From JAEUOS01 sp964470865 (GTDB lineage Bacteria > Pseudomonadota > Gammaproteobacteria > Burkholderiales > JAEUOS01): a stretch of 64,000 nt of DNA. Both the position numbers and the translations under genes were made by a program. The notes beneath the pieces were generated by a model. It made no database searches, had not been told where the DNA came from, and saw only the letters and a list, made by a program, of their open reading frames with translations. The stretch is taken from positions 1-64,000 of the forward strand of contig CAYYFR010000001.1 of NCBI GenBank assembly GCA_964470865.1, given 5' to 3'. Below, in pieces: positions 44,633 through 53,920 of this stretch (position 1 is its first letter; each line of letters begins with the position of its first letter).

Positions 44633-45649
44633 TCAATCGCGGCTCGGTGGCGACGCATTTTCAAGCAACAGAACGGCCTTGCGCCGCACGACCCGCACAC
44701 CCTCATGCACCCACGCCAGCCGGGTATCGTTGCTGCTGTCGACAATCGCCTTCTGCAAAGCGGCAAGGCGGGCAGACGATGGCGCGCGCGCGCCCGCTTG
44801 CGCCAGCCAGCGTCGCAGGAGGTTGGCTTGCCGGTCGCCTTGCAACATGGCCAGCCGCTGGCAGTCGAGACCACCGTCCAACGCCATCATTGCGAGGTCC
44901 AAGTCGGCCAGCACTTCCAACAGGCTGGCAGCCTGTGCCTGCAGTCGCGCCGCGCGTGCCAATAGGCGGCCCGGCGCTGGAAAGGCCTCCGCGATGACCG
45001 GCAACACGCGTTGCCGCAAGTAATTGCGGCGCAGGCGCAAGTCCTGGTTGCTTTCGTCCTCTACCCATTCCAGTCCGGCATCGACCGCATAGGCCGCCAA
45101 CTGCGCACGATCAATTGAAAGCAGGGGGCGCCAATAGGCCGGTGCACTGCCACGTACGGTACGCGAAACGATTGCGGCCATAGCCGCCAGACCTTTGGGC
45201 CCTGCGCCACGCAACAGCTGCAACAACACCGTTTCGGCTTGATCGTCCGCGTGATGTGCAAGTGCCACAGCGTCGGCCTGAATGCGCCGAAAAACGGCGT
45301 AGCGGGCCGTACGTGCCTCCTCTTCAGGACTATGGCCGGCTTGATGCCTTATTCGCACGCGCGCGATTTGAAGTTCGATCCCCAATCGAGTGCAAACCTG
45401 GGCACAATGCCCACTCCACGCATCGGCATTAGGCGACAGCCCATGATGCACATGAACGGCAGTCACCGTGATCGAGCCGGCCGCCGCTTCAAGAGCCAGC
45501 AAATCGAGCAGCACGACGGAGTCCAGTCCTCCGGAGTAACCGACGCAGACCCGCGGCTTTGCAATGCCGGCGGCTCGCACCAACTCGCCAATACCCGCAC
45601 GCGTCGCGGCGCGCAGGGTGGCGGTGCGGTCAGGCGGCGACTTCCTCAA
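44633..45649 (-). CDS. tilS: tRNA(Ile)-lysidine synthase, short form
   Basis: About 338 aa. TilS makes lysidine at C34 of tRNA-Ile(CAU). The PP-loop VGYSGGLDSVVLLDLL, the AHHADDQAETVLLQLLRG motif and the RNYLRQRVLP segment are present. The C-terminal accessory domain of E. coli TilS (432 aa) seems shortened. The start is uncertain: no ATG fits. I used TTG at 45649, overlapping accA by 20 bp; GTG at 45580 is an alternative that leaves only 12 residues before the PP-loop. Confidence 0.85.
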   Translation of the reverse strand: MRKSPPDRTATLRAATRAGIGELVRAAGIAKPRVCVGYSGGLDSVVLLDLLALEAAAGSITVTAVHVHHGLSPNADAWSGHCAQVCTRLGIELQIARVRIRHQAGHSPEEEARTARYAVFRRIQADAVALAHHADDQAETVLLQLLRGAGPKGLAAMAAIVSRTVRGSAPAYWRPLLSIDRAQLAAYAVDAGLEWVEDESNQDLRLRRNYLRQRVLPVIAEAFPAPGRLLARAARLQAQAASLLEVLADLDLAMMALDGGLDCQRLAMLQGDRQANLLRRWLAQAGARAPSSARLAALQKAIVDSSNDTRLAWVHEGVRVVRRKAVLLLENASPPSRD

Positions 45650-46598
45650 ACCTGCCGTAGCGCATGATGCGTTGATAGCGCGTCTCGACGAGGGTCTCGA
45701 TCGGCACGTCCCCAAGCTGGCGCCAGGCATCAGCCAACGCCTTCTTGAGATTACCTGCGGCCGCGACGCCGTCACGGTGGGCGCCGCCGGCCGGCTCGGG
45801 TATCACCTTGTCGATCAAACCAAGGGTCTTCAGCCGCGGTGCCGTGATGCCGAGGATTTCCGCAGCTTCCGGGGCCTTGTCCGCACTCTTCCATAGAATG
45901 GAAGCGCAGCCTTCAGGGGAAATCACCGAATAGGTCGCGTACTGCAACATCATCACGATGTCGCCTACCGCGATTGCCAAGGCACCGCCGGACCCCCCCT
46001 CGCCGATGATCGTGGTGATTACCGGAACCCGCAGTTCGGCCATGGTGTACAGATTCTGGCCTATCGCTTCCGACTGCCCGCGTTCTTCAGCGCCTACGCC
46101 CGGGTAGGCTCCCGGCGTATCGACAAACGTGAATAGGGGCAGACCGAACTTCTCGGCTGTCCGCATCAGCCGCAACGCCTTGCGATAGCCCTCCGGACGC
46201 GGCATCCCGAAGTTGCGGCGCGCGCGTTCCTTGACATCACGCCCCTTCTGGTGGCCGATCACCACACATGCCTGGCCATTGAGTCTTGCGAGCCCGCCCA
46301 CGATAGCCCGATCGTCCGCATAGGCTCGATCACCATGCAACTCCTCGAACCCGGTGAACACCGCTCCAATGTAGTCAAGCGTGTAAGGGCGTTTCGGGTG
46401 ACGCGCAACCTGCGCTACCTGCCAAGGCGTGAGAGTGGCATAGATTTCCTTGACCAGTGCCTGCCCCCTTTTCTTGAGGCGTTCGATTTCGTCCGATATG
46501 TCGACAGCCGATCCATCCTGTGCGTATCGCAATTCCTCGATCTTCTCCTCAAGCTCGGCCAGCGGTTGCTCGAACTCGAGAAAGTTCGTCTTGCTCAT
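45630..46598 (-). CDS. accA: Acetyl-CoA carboxylase carboxyltransferase subunit alpha
   Basis: 322-aa subunit that, with AccD, transfers the carboxyl group from biotin to acetyl-CoA in the first step of fatty acid synthesis. FVDTPGAYPGVGAEERGQSE and IGEGGSGGALAIAVGD are intact. The ATG at 46598 (MSKTNFLEFEQPLAELEEKI) has GGAG eight bases upstream. It follows the glycosylase gene by one base and precedes tilS. Confidence 0.97.
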   Translation of the reverse strand: MSKTNFLEFEQPLAELEEKIEELRYAQDGSAVDISDEIERLKKRGQALVKEIYATLTPWQVAQVARHPKRPYTLDYIGAVFTGFEELHGDRAYADDRAIVGGLARLNGQACVVIGHQKGRDVKERARRNFGMPRPEGYRKALRLMRTAEKFGLPLFTFVDTPGAYPGVGAEERGQSEAIGQNLYTMAELRVPVITTIIGEGGSGGALAIAVGDIVMMLQYATYSVISPEGCASILWKSADKAPEAAEILGITAPRLKTLGLIDKVIPEPAGGAHRDGVAAAGNLKKALADAWRQLGDVPIETLVETRYQRIMRYGRFEEVAA

Positions 46599-46599
46599 A

Positions 46600-47235
46600 T
46601 CAATACTCCACCGCCAAAGGATCGAGGCTGCGCCACATGTACCAGGTACCCACTGAACGCCACGGCACCCAGTTTTCACCGACTTCACGCAGTTCGCTGC
46701 GGGTCAAAGTGTCGCCAGAAAAATATAGCTGACTGACCGCCTTCTGCAGGCCCAGGTCGTCGAGCGGCAGCACATCAGGGCGCAGCAGATTGAAGATCAG
46801 GAACATCTCGGCGGTCCAGCGACCGACACCGCGAATGCCTGTAAGCGCATCGATCACCGCCTCATCATCGAGCGCATGCCAGTCTTCATGCCGCATACCG
46901 CCCTGCCTGAAATGGCCCGCGAGATCCTGCAGGTACTCGGCCTTGCGTTGCGACAGGCCGCAGGCACGCAAGCGGGCGATTGGCACGCGCGCAACGCGCA
47001 TCGGAGTGAAATCCTGAATGCTTGCAATCAGGCGCTCCCATGTCGCTTGCGCCGAAGCCACCGAAATCTGCTGGCCAACGATCGAACGCGCGAGCGTCAC
47101 AAACGGATCGCCGCGGGTAGTCAGGCAAAGCCCGGGGTATTGTGGAATGATGCGGCGCAACACGCGGTCGCATTTAACCAGATCACGCAGCGCCTGTTCC
47201 CAGTATGCGGGCCTGCCAACTTGCGGACGCGCCAT
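46600..47235 (-). CDS. DNA-3-methyladenine glycosylase II (AlkA/MAG type)
   Basis: 211-aa helix-hairpin-helix base-excision glycosylase. The HhH motif is TGIRGVGRWTAEMFLIF and the catalytic Asp lies in VLPLDDLGLQKA. It is shorter than E. coli AlkA (282 aa), lacking the N-terminal domain, like yeast MAG. It sits between DUF6352 (2 bp) and accA (1 bp), clearly cotranscribed. Confidence 0.92.
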   Translation of the reverse strand: MARPQVGRPAYWEQALRDLVKCDRVLRRIIPQYPGLCLTTRGDPFVTLARSIVGQQISVASAQATWERLIASIQDFTPMRVARVPIARLRACGLSQRKAEYLQDLAGHFRQGGMRHEDWHALDDEAVIDALTGIRGVGRWTAEMFLIFNLLRPDVLPLDDLGLQKAVSQLYFSGDTLTRSELREVGENWVPWRSVGTWYMWRSLDPLAVEY

Positions 47236-47237
47236 GC

Positions 47238-48287
47238 TCAAGCGAGCCGCTGCAACGGAAGGTTCATCAAGAGGTTCTGCGGCTTCATGCGCACGTTGTC
47301 ATTGTGATCCATTGCCAGTGCAAGATAGCATGGCGAACCGCGGGCTGTATCAAGCAGAACCGTTTGGTCATCGAAATGCATGGTCATCATGCACAACAGC
47401 CGACGGCGCGACAACTCATCGGGGACACTCCCATTATAAATCCCATTGAGGAGCGAGGTCGCCATGCTGTCGAGCCCGACATACCAGCGCATGCGCGCCG
47501 ACTCGATCTGCCGGACTGGCTCAACCCGTACTGCAGTCGCATGGAAGTGGGCGACCCAGGCTTCGATTACCCGGCATAAGGCAGTCAGTCCAGAACGCCC
47601 GAAATTGATGTGTATCGCCGTATCATGGCGCTCGTCGCGCGCCCAGTAAATAGCGGCATTCTCGGATTCGATGACATCCAGGTCGACAGACCGCAGCGGA
47701 GTCTGCGCATCTACCAGCAGGCGCCCGAGATTGCCGTAACGAGTACCGTCGCGTGCCGCCTGCGCCTGCATTTCCACCGTTTCCAGGTCCGCCAGCAGGA
47801 CCTGTCCGTCCGCTACGTGCGCCCGCTGCTCGCGAAACAGGATCTCCGCGGCCCTTGCCATCAATCCGTCTTCGCACTTGTCGAGAACGCTGCGCACGAT
47901 CATCTGCGCGAGTTGATCGGTGAACAACGGTGGAATTCCGCTTGTACCGAAGTCGCGCGCGTGTCCTCGCGAGTCCACAAAAAAATCGCGATAGGCGCGT
48001 TCGAGCGTGCCGGCCGACACCAGATGGTCACGAAATGCAAGCACGACCGCGTAATTCTCGCGCGCATCTGTATCCGCAAGCGCGGCCAGTTCGATCGCGG
48101 AAACCTGTTCCAGCGGATTGGCCTGCAGGCGCGCGAACAAGGCGCGCTCCGCCTGGCAGGACTCGGCCAAAGGTGCCACCTCGGGACGTGCGAAGTAGGC
48201 GCGCAACAAATCGGCTGACGGCACACAAGCACCGTCCTTGTCTGTGCTTGTTAGGTGGAACCCTGAGTGGCGCCAGAAGTCGGGCAT
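47238..48287 (-). CDS. DUF6352 family protein
   Basis: 349-aa protein of unknown function. The start MPDFWRHSGFHL and the segment ADTDARENYAVVLAFRDHL agree with the DUF6352 family of betaproteobacteria as I recall it. No signal peptide, membrane helix or catalytic motif is evident; it is probably cytosolic. The ATG at 48287 is chosen by similarity; the frame remains open upstream over the divergent phosphatase gene. It heads the glycosylase-accA-tilS group. Confidence 0.7.
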   Translation of the reverse strand: MPDFWRHSGFHLTSTDKDGACVPSADLLRAYFARPEVAPLAESCQAERALFARLQANPLEQVSAIELAALADTDARENYAVVLAFRDHLVSAGTLERAYRDFFVDSRGHARDFGTSGIPPLFTDQLAQMIVRSVLDKCEDGLMARAAEILFREQRAHVADGQVLLADLETVEMQAQAARDGTRYGNLGRLLVDAQTPLRSVDLDVIESENAAIYWARDERHDTAIHINFGRSGLTALCRVIEAWVAHFHATAVRVEPVRQIESARMRWYVGLDSMATSLLNGIYNGSVPDELSRRRLLCMMTMHFDDQTVLLDTARGSPCYLALAMDHNDNVRMKPQNLLMNLPLQRLA

Positions 48288-48311
48288 TGTGGGAATCGAC
48301 AGTTGCTTGCT

Positions 48312-48339
48312 TTGTTTGAACCTGCGCGCGCGGTATAGT
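48312..48339 (+). promoter_or_regulatory. Promoter of the PP2C phosphatase gene
   Basis: TTGTTT (48312-48317), a 16-bp spacer and TATAGT (48334-48339), 50 bp before the ATG, in the 102-bp divergent spacer with DUF6352. Confidence 0.5.
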
Positions 48340-48389
48340 AGCGTAACCACAATGCAGACGACGCCTGGGGGCGTTCCGACATTCTGCCA

Positions 48390-49322
48390 ATGAGCTATGA
48401 ATTCGCCAGCGCCGAGCATATCGGCGACCGCAAAGAACAACAGGATCGTGTTGCGCTCGCAACCCATCCCACGCATCCGGAGCTGTTGATCGCCGTACTC
48501 GCCGACGGCATGGGCGGGCATCGCGGCGGTGCCCGCGCGTCGCAAGCGGTGCTTGATGCCGTCCTGCCCATGTTCGAGGCGTATGCGCCGCGAACCGGCT
48601 CGGCACATGACTGGCTTGGGGGGATGATCGGCGCGGCGCATGAAAAGGTCGGCGCCGCCGGGCGCGGCCAAAACCGAGATCCGCGCTCGACATGCGTGAT
48701 TGCGCTGGTGCAGAAGGAGCGCATCGACTGGGCACACTGCGGCGACAGCCGCCTGTACCTGTTTCGCAACGGGGAGTTCGTGTTGCGGACAGACGATCAT
48801 TCGATGGTCGACGTGCTGGTCAAACAGGGTGAGATCAGCGATGAGGATGCGCTTGACCATCCCGACCGCAGCAAGCTGTTCACCAGCGTTGGCGGGCCGG
48901 AGTTGCCACAAGTGGCTTTCGGGGCGATCGATCGCGTCCAAGCGGGCGATACCGTATTGCTGGCTTCCGACGGACTCTGGACCTACTTCCGCAATCGCGA
49001 GCTCGCGGTCCTTACCGGCTACCGAGGCTTGACCGAGGCCTGCGACAGGCTGGTCGCGATTGCACGGCGTCGCGCTCGCGGCAATGGCGACAACATCAGC
49101 GTCGCTATGGTGCGCAAATCCGATACGCCAGCGCGCAGGAGTCTATTGGGCACATTGTTCAAGGAAAAAAACACTGCACTTCCTGCTTCACCCATGGAAG
49201 ACAGCAAGCGGTTTCTTCTTGCCTACTTAAGCGATGCCAAGAGCACGTCGGTCCAGTCCATTGCGCGCAAAATCGAGCAATGCGAAGACCTTGACCAACT
49301 GCGCGAGTTGATCGCCGGATGC
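48390..49322 (+). CDS. PP2C-family serine/threonine phosphatase, 3' end lost in gap
   Basis: At least 311 residues before the run of Ns. The metal-site motifs are visible: ADGMGGHRGG (near residue 38), AHCGDSRLYLFR, VLLASDGLW and NGDNISVAMV. A C-terminal extension after the PP2C domain (from about residue 250) is basic, then acidic-helical (DSKRFLLAYLSD; ARKIEQCEDLDQLRELIAG). Such phosphatases usually reverse a partner Ser/Thr kinase; none is seen here, though one could lie in the gap. A nominal stop at 49431-49433 beyond the gap depends on an arbitrary gap length. Confidence 0.85.
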
Positions 49323-49422
49323 NNNNNNNNNNNNNNNNNNNNNNNNNNNNNNNNNNNNNNNNNNNNNNNNNNNNNNNNNNNNNNNNNNNNNNNNNNNNNN
49401 NNNNNNNNNNNNNNNNNNNNNN
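49323..49422. other. Assembly gap (100 N)
   Basis: Exactly 100 N, the usual placeholder for unknown length. No sequence is shared between the two edges, so this is a genuine scaffold join of unknown size, within the end of the phosphatase gene. Only 22 bp lie between it and the next start codon. Confidence 0.95.
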
Positions 49423-49444
49423 CATGGCCGTGAATAGAGCCTGA

Positions 49445-50317
49445 ATGAACCTGATTCGCAATATTCGATATGTTCGCCTGGGAACGCGCGACCTTGATGC
49501 CGCCACGCGCTTCGCAACACGCATTGTCGGCCTGCAGGAAGTCGGGCGCGTGGGCACGGCGGGCGCAGGGGGCGCGGTTTACTTCCGCAGTGACACACGG
49601 CACCATACGCTGGTCTATTTCGAAGGCGAGCCCACCGAGCAAATCGTAGCGTTCGAGGTTGACGAAGCGGCGGCACTGAAAGCGGCGGCGCGGAATTTTG
49701 AAGCATTGGGATTGGCACCGCGCCGAGGTTCGCGCGACGAGTGTGCGCTGCGCAATGTGACAGCGATGATCGCACTGCGTGACCCCAGCGGCAATGCGCT
49801 GGAATTGGTGGTGCCTGCAAAGGATAGTGACGCGAACTTCGTAGCGCCGCGCGCCGCCGGTATCACTGGGTTCGCCCATGTTGCGTTGCGCAGCACCGAC
49901 CCTGTACGCGATGAGGCGTTCTGGACCGGCGTCCTTGGCGCGCGCGTATCCGACCGCATTGGCAACGCGCCAATGCTGCGTTTCGACGAAACGCATCACC
50001 GCGTTGCGTTGTTGCCCGCCAATCGGCCCGGCATCCAGCATATCGCCCATCAGGTAGGCTCGCTTGACGATGTCATGCGCGCCTGGTATTTCTTTGGCGA
50101 AAGCGGCGCCCGCATTGTGCTGGGGCCTTGTCGTGAGCCCACCTCAACGGCGATCTACCTGCATTTCGAAGGTCCGGATGGCATGGTGTTCGAGTACCTG
50201 GCTGGCGCCAAATCCATCACCAACGATGCGGTCCACCGCCCACGCCACTTTCCGTTCGCGGCGCGCTCATTCTGCATGTGGGGAGGCAAGCCAGACCTGA
50301 GCGAATTGATGTCGTAG
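49445..50317 (+). CDS. Extradiol ring-cleavage dioxygenase-like VOC protein
   Basis: 290-aa protein with two tandem VOC modules, the plan of type I extradiol dioxygenases (BphC / catechol 2,3-dioxygenase). Likely Fe(II) ligands are His145 (FAHVALR), His199 (GIQHIAHQV) and Glu250 (MVFEYL), all conserved in position. It may cleave a catecholic substrate, which is not identifiable here. It is convergent with the liv operon on the same contig; no other ring-cleavage genes are nearby. Confidence 0.8.
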   Translation: MNLIRNIRYVRLGTRDLDAATRFATRIVGLQEVGRVGTAGAGGAVYFRSDTRHHTLVYFEGEPTEQIVAFEVDEAAALKAAARNFEALGLAPRRGSRDECALRNVTAMIALRDPSGNALELVVPAKDSDANFVAPRAAGITGFAHVALRSTDPVRDEAFWTGVLGARVSDRIGNAPMLRFDETHHRVALLPANRPGIQHIAHQVGSLDDVMRAWYFFGESGARIVLGPCREPTSTAIYLHFEGPDGMVFEYLAGAKSITNDAVHRPRHFPFAARSFCMWGGKPDLSELMS

Positions 50318-50388
50318 GCCTCAAAGGCAGGCAACGCGCACTTCCCTTGCCGGAGCGCGATGGGTGCGCGTGAAATGTCCTCGCAGGC

Positions 50389-50441
50389 CAGGGGTCTTGA
50401 ATAGAGTTGACTGACGGTAGGCCGATTGTGTTCGACCCCTG
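50389..50441. repeat. Inverted repeat between the dioxygenase and livF
   Basis: CAGGGGTC (50389-50396) and GACCCCTG (50434-50441) form perfect 8-bp arms around 37 bp in the 160-bp convergent spacer. It could be a transcript-end structure for the two converging genes or a remnant of a small repeat element. No T-run follows. Confidence 0.4.
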
Positions 50442-50477
50442 ACACCACGCCCGCGCCAGCGTTTTCCGGGGATTCGC

Positions 50478-51191
50478 TCAGACACCCACATACTGATGCA
50501 GCAACTCGGGTTGGGCGCGCAGGCTCTCGGAAGAACCTCCCCACACCACTCTGCCTTTCTCTACGATGTGATGCGTATCCGCCAGTTTGAGCAAGGATCC
50601 AATGTTCTTGTCGATCGCAACAATGGTTTGCCCACCGGTTTTCAAGCGCGCCAGGCAATCCCAAATTTCCTGGCGGATCATGGGTGCCAGCCCCTCGGTG
50701 GCCTCGTCCAGGATTAATAGCCGGGGATTGGTCATGAGGGCCCGTCCGATCGCCAGCATCTGTTGTTCGCCACCCGACAGATTGGCGCCAAGGTTGCGCT
50801 CGCGCTCCCTCAAGCGCGGGAACAACGCATAGATGCGGTCAAGGTTCCAGGGTTCACGCGACTGGGATCGGTTGTTCGCGGTTGCCACCAGGTTTTCGCG
50901 CACCGAAAGATTGGGAAAAACCTGGCGCCCCTCAGGTACCAGGCCAATCCCTAACTGCGCAACACGATAGGAAGGCATGCGCTGCAGGGATTGCCCGGCG
51001 AAAGTGACGTTGCCCTCACGCGGACTAAGCAAGCCCATGATGCTCTTGATGGTCGTGGTCTTGCCCATGCCGTTTCGGCCGATGAGTGTGACGAATTCGC
51101 CTTGGCGTACCGAAAATGACATGCCGAACAGTGCCTGGCTGGCGCCGTAGTAGGTTTGGATCGATTGCACCACCAGCATGGCATCACTCAT
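50478..51191 (-). CDS. livF: Branched-chain amino acid-type ABC transporter ATPase LivF
   Basis: 237-aa cytosolic ATPase. Walker A GRNGMGKTTT, signature LSGGEQQMLAIGRAL, Walker B LLILDEATEGLAP. It pairs with LivG to drive uptake through LivHM. It overlaps livG by 4 bp and is the last gene of the operon. Confidence 0.93.
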   Translation of the reverse strand: MSDAMLVVQSIQTYYGASQALFGMSFSVRQGEFVTLIGRNGMGKTTTIKSIMGLLSPREGNVTFAGQSLQRMPSYRVAQLGIGLVPEGRQVFPNLSVRENLVATANNRSQSREPWNLDRIYALFPRLRERERNLGANLSGGEQQMLAIGRALMTNPRLLILDEATEGLAPMIRQEIWDCLARLKTGGQTIVAIDKNIGSLLKLADTHHIVEKGRVVWGGSSESLRAQPELLHQYVGV

Positions 51192-51940
51192 GGGCTTTCT
51201 TCTTCCCCGAGGTAAGCTTCCTTGACCATCCGGTTCCGGCGAATCTCCGCCGGTGTGCCGGTAACGATGATGCGCCCGTACACCATAACCGAGATGCGAT
51301 CCGCCAGTGCGAATACCGCGTCCATGTCGTGCTCGACCAAAATGATCGCGTAGCGCCCTTTCAGGGTACGGATCAGGGAAATCATCTCCTCTGACTCCTT
51401 CTGGCTCATACCAGCCATCGGTTCATCGAGTAGCAGTAAACGCGGACTTCCGGCCAATGTCATGGCCAGTTCAAGCTGACGATGCTCGCCATGCGCCATG
51501 GAAGCGGCCAGCGCCGTGGCGCGCTCGGCCAGCCCAACCTGACGCAGGGCCTCTATGGCCGGGGCGGTGATCGCAGGCTCGCTGGCGACCGCTTGCATGA
51601 ACGAGAATCCGCGTCCGGCACGCGCCTGAACCGCGAGCATGACATTCTCAAGCGCGGTGAACTCCCGGAAAATCTGGCTGATCTGGTATGAACGTCCGAG
51701 TCCGGCGAGCGAGCGGGCCGCTACCGACAATCGTGAAATGTCGCGCCCCTCGAAAACCATCGAACCTTCATCCGGCTGCAATTCCCCCGACAATTGCGAG
51801 ATAAGCGTAGTCTTGCCCGCGCCGTTTGGACCGATGATCGCGTGTACCTCACCGGGTTCGACAGCGAAGCTCACATGGTCGGTGGCCATCAATCCGCCGA
51901 AGCGTTTTACCAGGCCGCTGACCTCGAGGAGCGACGTCAT
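51188..51940 (-). CDS. livG: Branched-chain amino acid-type ABC transporter ATPase LivG
   Basis: 250-aa ATPase. Walker A GPNGAGKTTL and Walker B LLLLDEPMAGM are normal; the signature reads AHGEHRQLELAM instead of LSGGQ, a variant seen in the LivG/UrtD group. The ATG at 51940 was chosen because it starts the domain and overlaps livM by 4 bp. Confidence 0.93.
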   Translation of the reverse strand: MTSLLEVSGLVKRFGGLMATDHVSFAVEPGEVHAIIGPNGAGKTTLISQLSGELQPDEGSMVFEGRDISRLSVAARSLAGLGRSYQISQIFREFTALENVMLAVQARAGRGFSFMQAVASEPAITAPAIEALRQVGLAERATALAASMAHGEHRQLELAMTLAGSPRLLLLDEPMAGMSQKESEEMISLIRTLKGRYAIILVEHDMDAVFALADRISVMVYGRIIVTGTPAEIRRNRMVKEAYLGEEESP

Positions 51941-52917
51941 TGGCGGCGATCCCCAACCATGAATCCGTAAATGCCGCGCTTTGCGTAAAGCACTACCAGA
52001 ATGACGAAGATTCCTATTACAAATTGCCAATGGTTGCTGATCACGTCCTCGATCGGTGGATAGAGAACCGGCTTCCAGGCCTGCAGCAATTCCTCCAGCA
52101 GCAAAAGCACAATCGCTCCTATCACCGGCCCGAACAGCGTGAGCATTCCCCCAAGGACAACAATGACGATCAGTTCACCCGATACGCTCCATTGCATGTA
52201 GGACGGTGAGGCGAACTTGGTGAAGTTGGCGAGGAAGAAACCAGCCAGCGCACAGACCATTGCCGAAATCACGTAGGCGGTCAGTTTGTAGCGGAAGGTC
52301 GGGAAACCAAGTGCGAGCATGCGCCGTTCATTGGACTTGATCCCTTTGAGCGCGAATCCGAAACGTGCTGCGAGAATGCGGTTGAACAACCACAAGGCTC
52401 CAACCAGGCAAAATAGAATCGAGTAGTAAAGAACCGTGTTGTTGCCAAGGTCGATCACGCCAAGAGCGCTGCGTGCCTCGATGGTGAGGCCGTCGTCACC
52501 GCCATATTGCTTGAGGCTGACAGCCAGAAAGTAGCCCATTTGCGCGAACGCCAGCGTGATCATGATGAAGGTCATGCCGCCTGTGCGTACGACCACAGCG
52601 CCTATCAGGGTGGCGAACAGGCCGCCCATTGCAAGAGCCGCCAGCAAATGCAGCCAGCCATTGGTGACACCGTGAAACGACAGGATGCCCACCGCATAGG
52701 CGCCCAATCCCATGTAAAGCGCGTGTCCGAAGCTAACCAGGCCACCGAATCCCAATACAAAATTCAGCGCAACACCGGCCAGCGCGTAAATCAGTATGCG
52801 TGAGAAGAGGGTTACGTAAAAGCTCTGGCCTACTGCGGCGGCATACACCGGCAGCAGAGCGAGCGCCAGCAGGACCAGGGCGGGCACCCAGAACCGCGCG
52901 GATCGCCAGTCAACCAT
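51937..52917 (-). CDS. livM: Branched-chain amino acid-type ABC transporter permease LivM
   Basis: 326-aa inner-membrane permease with about nine to ten hydrophobic helices and the LivM signatures LNFVLGFGGLVSFGHALYMGLGAY and GGMLTLFGPVIGA shown in part here. It overlaps livH by 8 bp and livG by 4 bp, so the cassette is tightly coupled. Confidence 0.93.
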   Translation of the reverse strand: MVDWRSARFWVPALVLLALALLPVYAAAVGQSFYVTLFSRILIYALAGVALNFVLGFGGLVSFGHALYMGLGAYAVGILSFHGVTNGWLHLLAALAMGGLFATLIGAVVVRTGGMTFIMITLAFAQMGYFLAVSLKQYGGDDGLTIEARSALGVIDLGNNTVLYYSILFCLVGALWLFNRILAARFGFALKGIKSNERRMLALGFPTFRYKLTAYVISAMVCALAGFFLANFTKFASPSYMQWSVSGELIVIVVLGGMLTLFGPVIGAIVLLLLEELLQAWKPVLYPPIEDVISNHWQFVIGIFVILVVLYAKRGIYGFMVGDRRQ

Positions 52918-53830
52918 TGCGCACCGGGAACAGGCCCTGAGGTCGCAGTGCCAGCACCACCGCCATCAGGAGGTAGATCAGCATCGAGGCGATCGCCGGC
53001 CCGGCGGCTTGCGCCAGCGAGCGCTCGACCAGCATTTGCAGGACGATGGGCAAGAAGACGCGGCCGACCGTATCCACCAGGCCGACGATCATGGCGCCAT
53101 AGAAGGCACCGCGTATCGAGCCAATACCTCCGGTGACGATCACGACCAGGGTCAGAATCAGCACCGGCTCACCCATGCCCGGCTGCACTGAAAGAATGGG
53201 GCCCGCCATGAGCCCGGCAAGTCCTGCCAAGCCGGCACCCATCGCAAACACCATGCTGTTGAGGAATCGGATGTCCACGCCCAGGGCCGAAACCATGTCG
53301 GCGTTCGACGCACCTGCGCGAATCAGCATCCCGAGACGGGTCTTGTTGATAACCAGGTAAAGACCAACCGCGACGGCAAGACCAACGCCGATAATCGCAA
53401 ATCGATACGATGAATAGCTCAAGCCAAACAAGGTTACCTGGCCCGAAAGTGCTTCGGGCGCATTCATGTAGATCGAAGACGGTCCCCAGAAGTAACGCAC
53501 CACTTCGTTGAACACCAGAATCAGGCCATACGTGGCCAAAACTTGGTCCAGATGATCGCGCGAATACAGGCGCATCAGGGCCACGCGCTCGATTGCCAAC
53601 CCCAGCAGCATAGTGGCCGGAATGGCGATCAGACCTGCTACGAAAAACGAACCAGTGATGGAAAACGCCGCCGCCGCGAAATAGGCTCCCATCATGTAAA
53701 GCGAGCCGTGCGCCAGATTGACGAAATTCATGATGCCGAACACCAGCGTCAGGCCGGCGGCCAGCAGGAAAAGCAGAATGCCAAGCTGCACGCCGTTCAA
53801 CACCTGCGTCAGGAACAGGCCCCAGCTCAT
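52910..53830 (-). CDS. livH: Branched-chain amino acid-type ABC transporter permease LivH
   Basis: 306-aa permease. The typical opening LLAAGLTLVFGIMNFVNLA and GGIGSIRGAFYGAMIVGL are present; about eight membrane helices. The ATG at 53830 (MSWGLFLTQVLNGVQLG) is chosen on similarity; no strong Shine-Dalgarno is visible. It follows livJ by 90 bp. Confidence 0.92.
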   Translation of the reverse strand: MSWGLFLTQVLNGVQLGILLFLLAAGLTLVFGIMNFVNLAHGSLYMMGAYFAAAAFSITGSFFVAGLIAIPATMLLGLAIERVALMRLYSRDHLDQVLATYGLILVFNEVVRYFWGPSSIYMNAPEALSGQVTLFGLSYSSYRFAIIGVGLAVAVGLYLVINKTRLGMLIRAGASNADMVSALGVDIRFLNSMVFAMGAGLAGLAGLMAGPILSVQPGMGEPVLILTLVVIVTGGIGSIRGAFYGAMIVGLVDTVGRVFLPIVLQMLVERSLAQAAGPAIASMLIYLLMAVVLALRPQGLFPVRNG

Positions 53831-53920
53831 GAAAGAATCACGCGATCGATAGCCGTTTGAAATTGAGCGGCGCCGCAACAAGAAAGACGGGTTGCCATCC
53901 TGCGTTGTTCCGGCAAGCCT

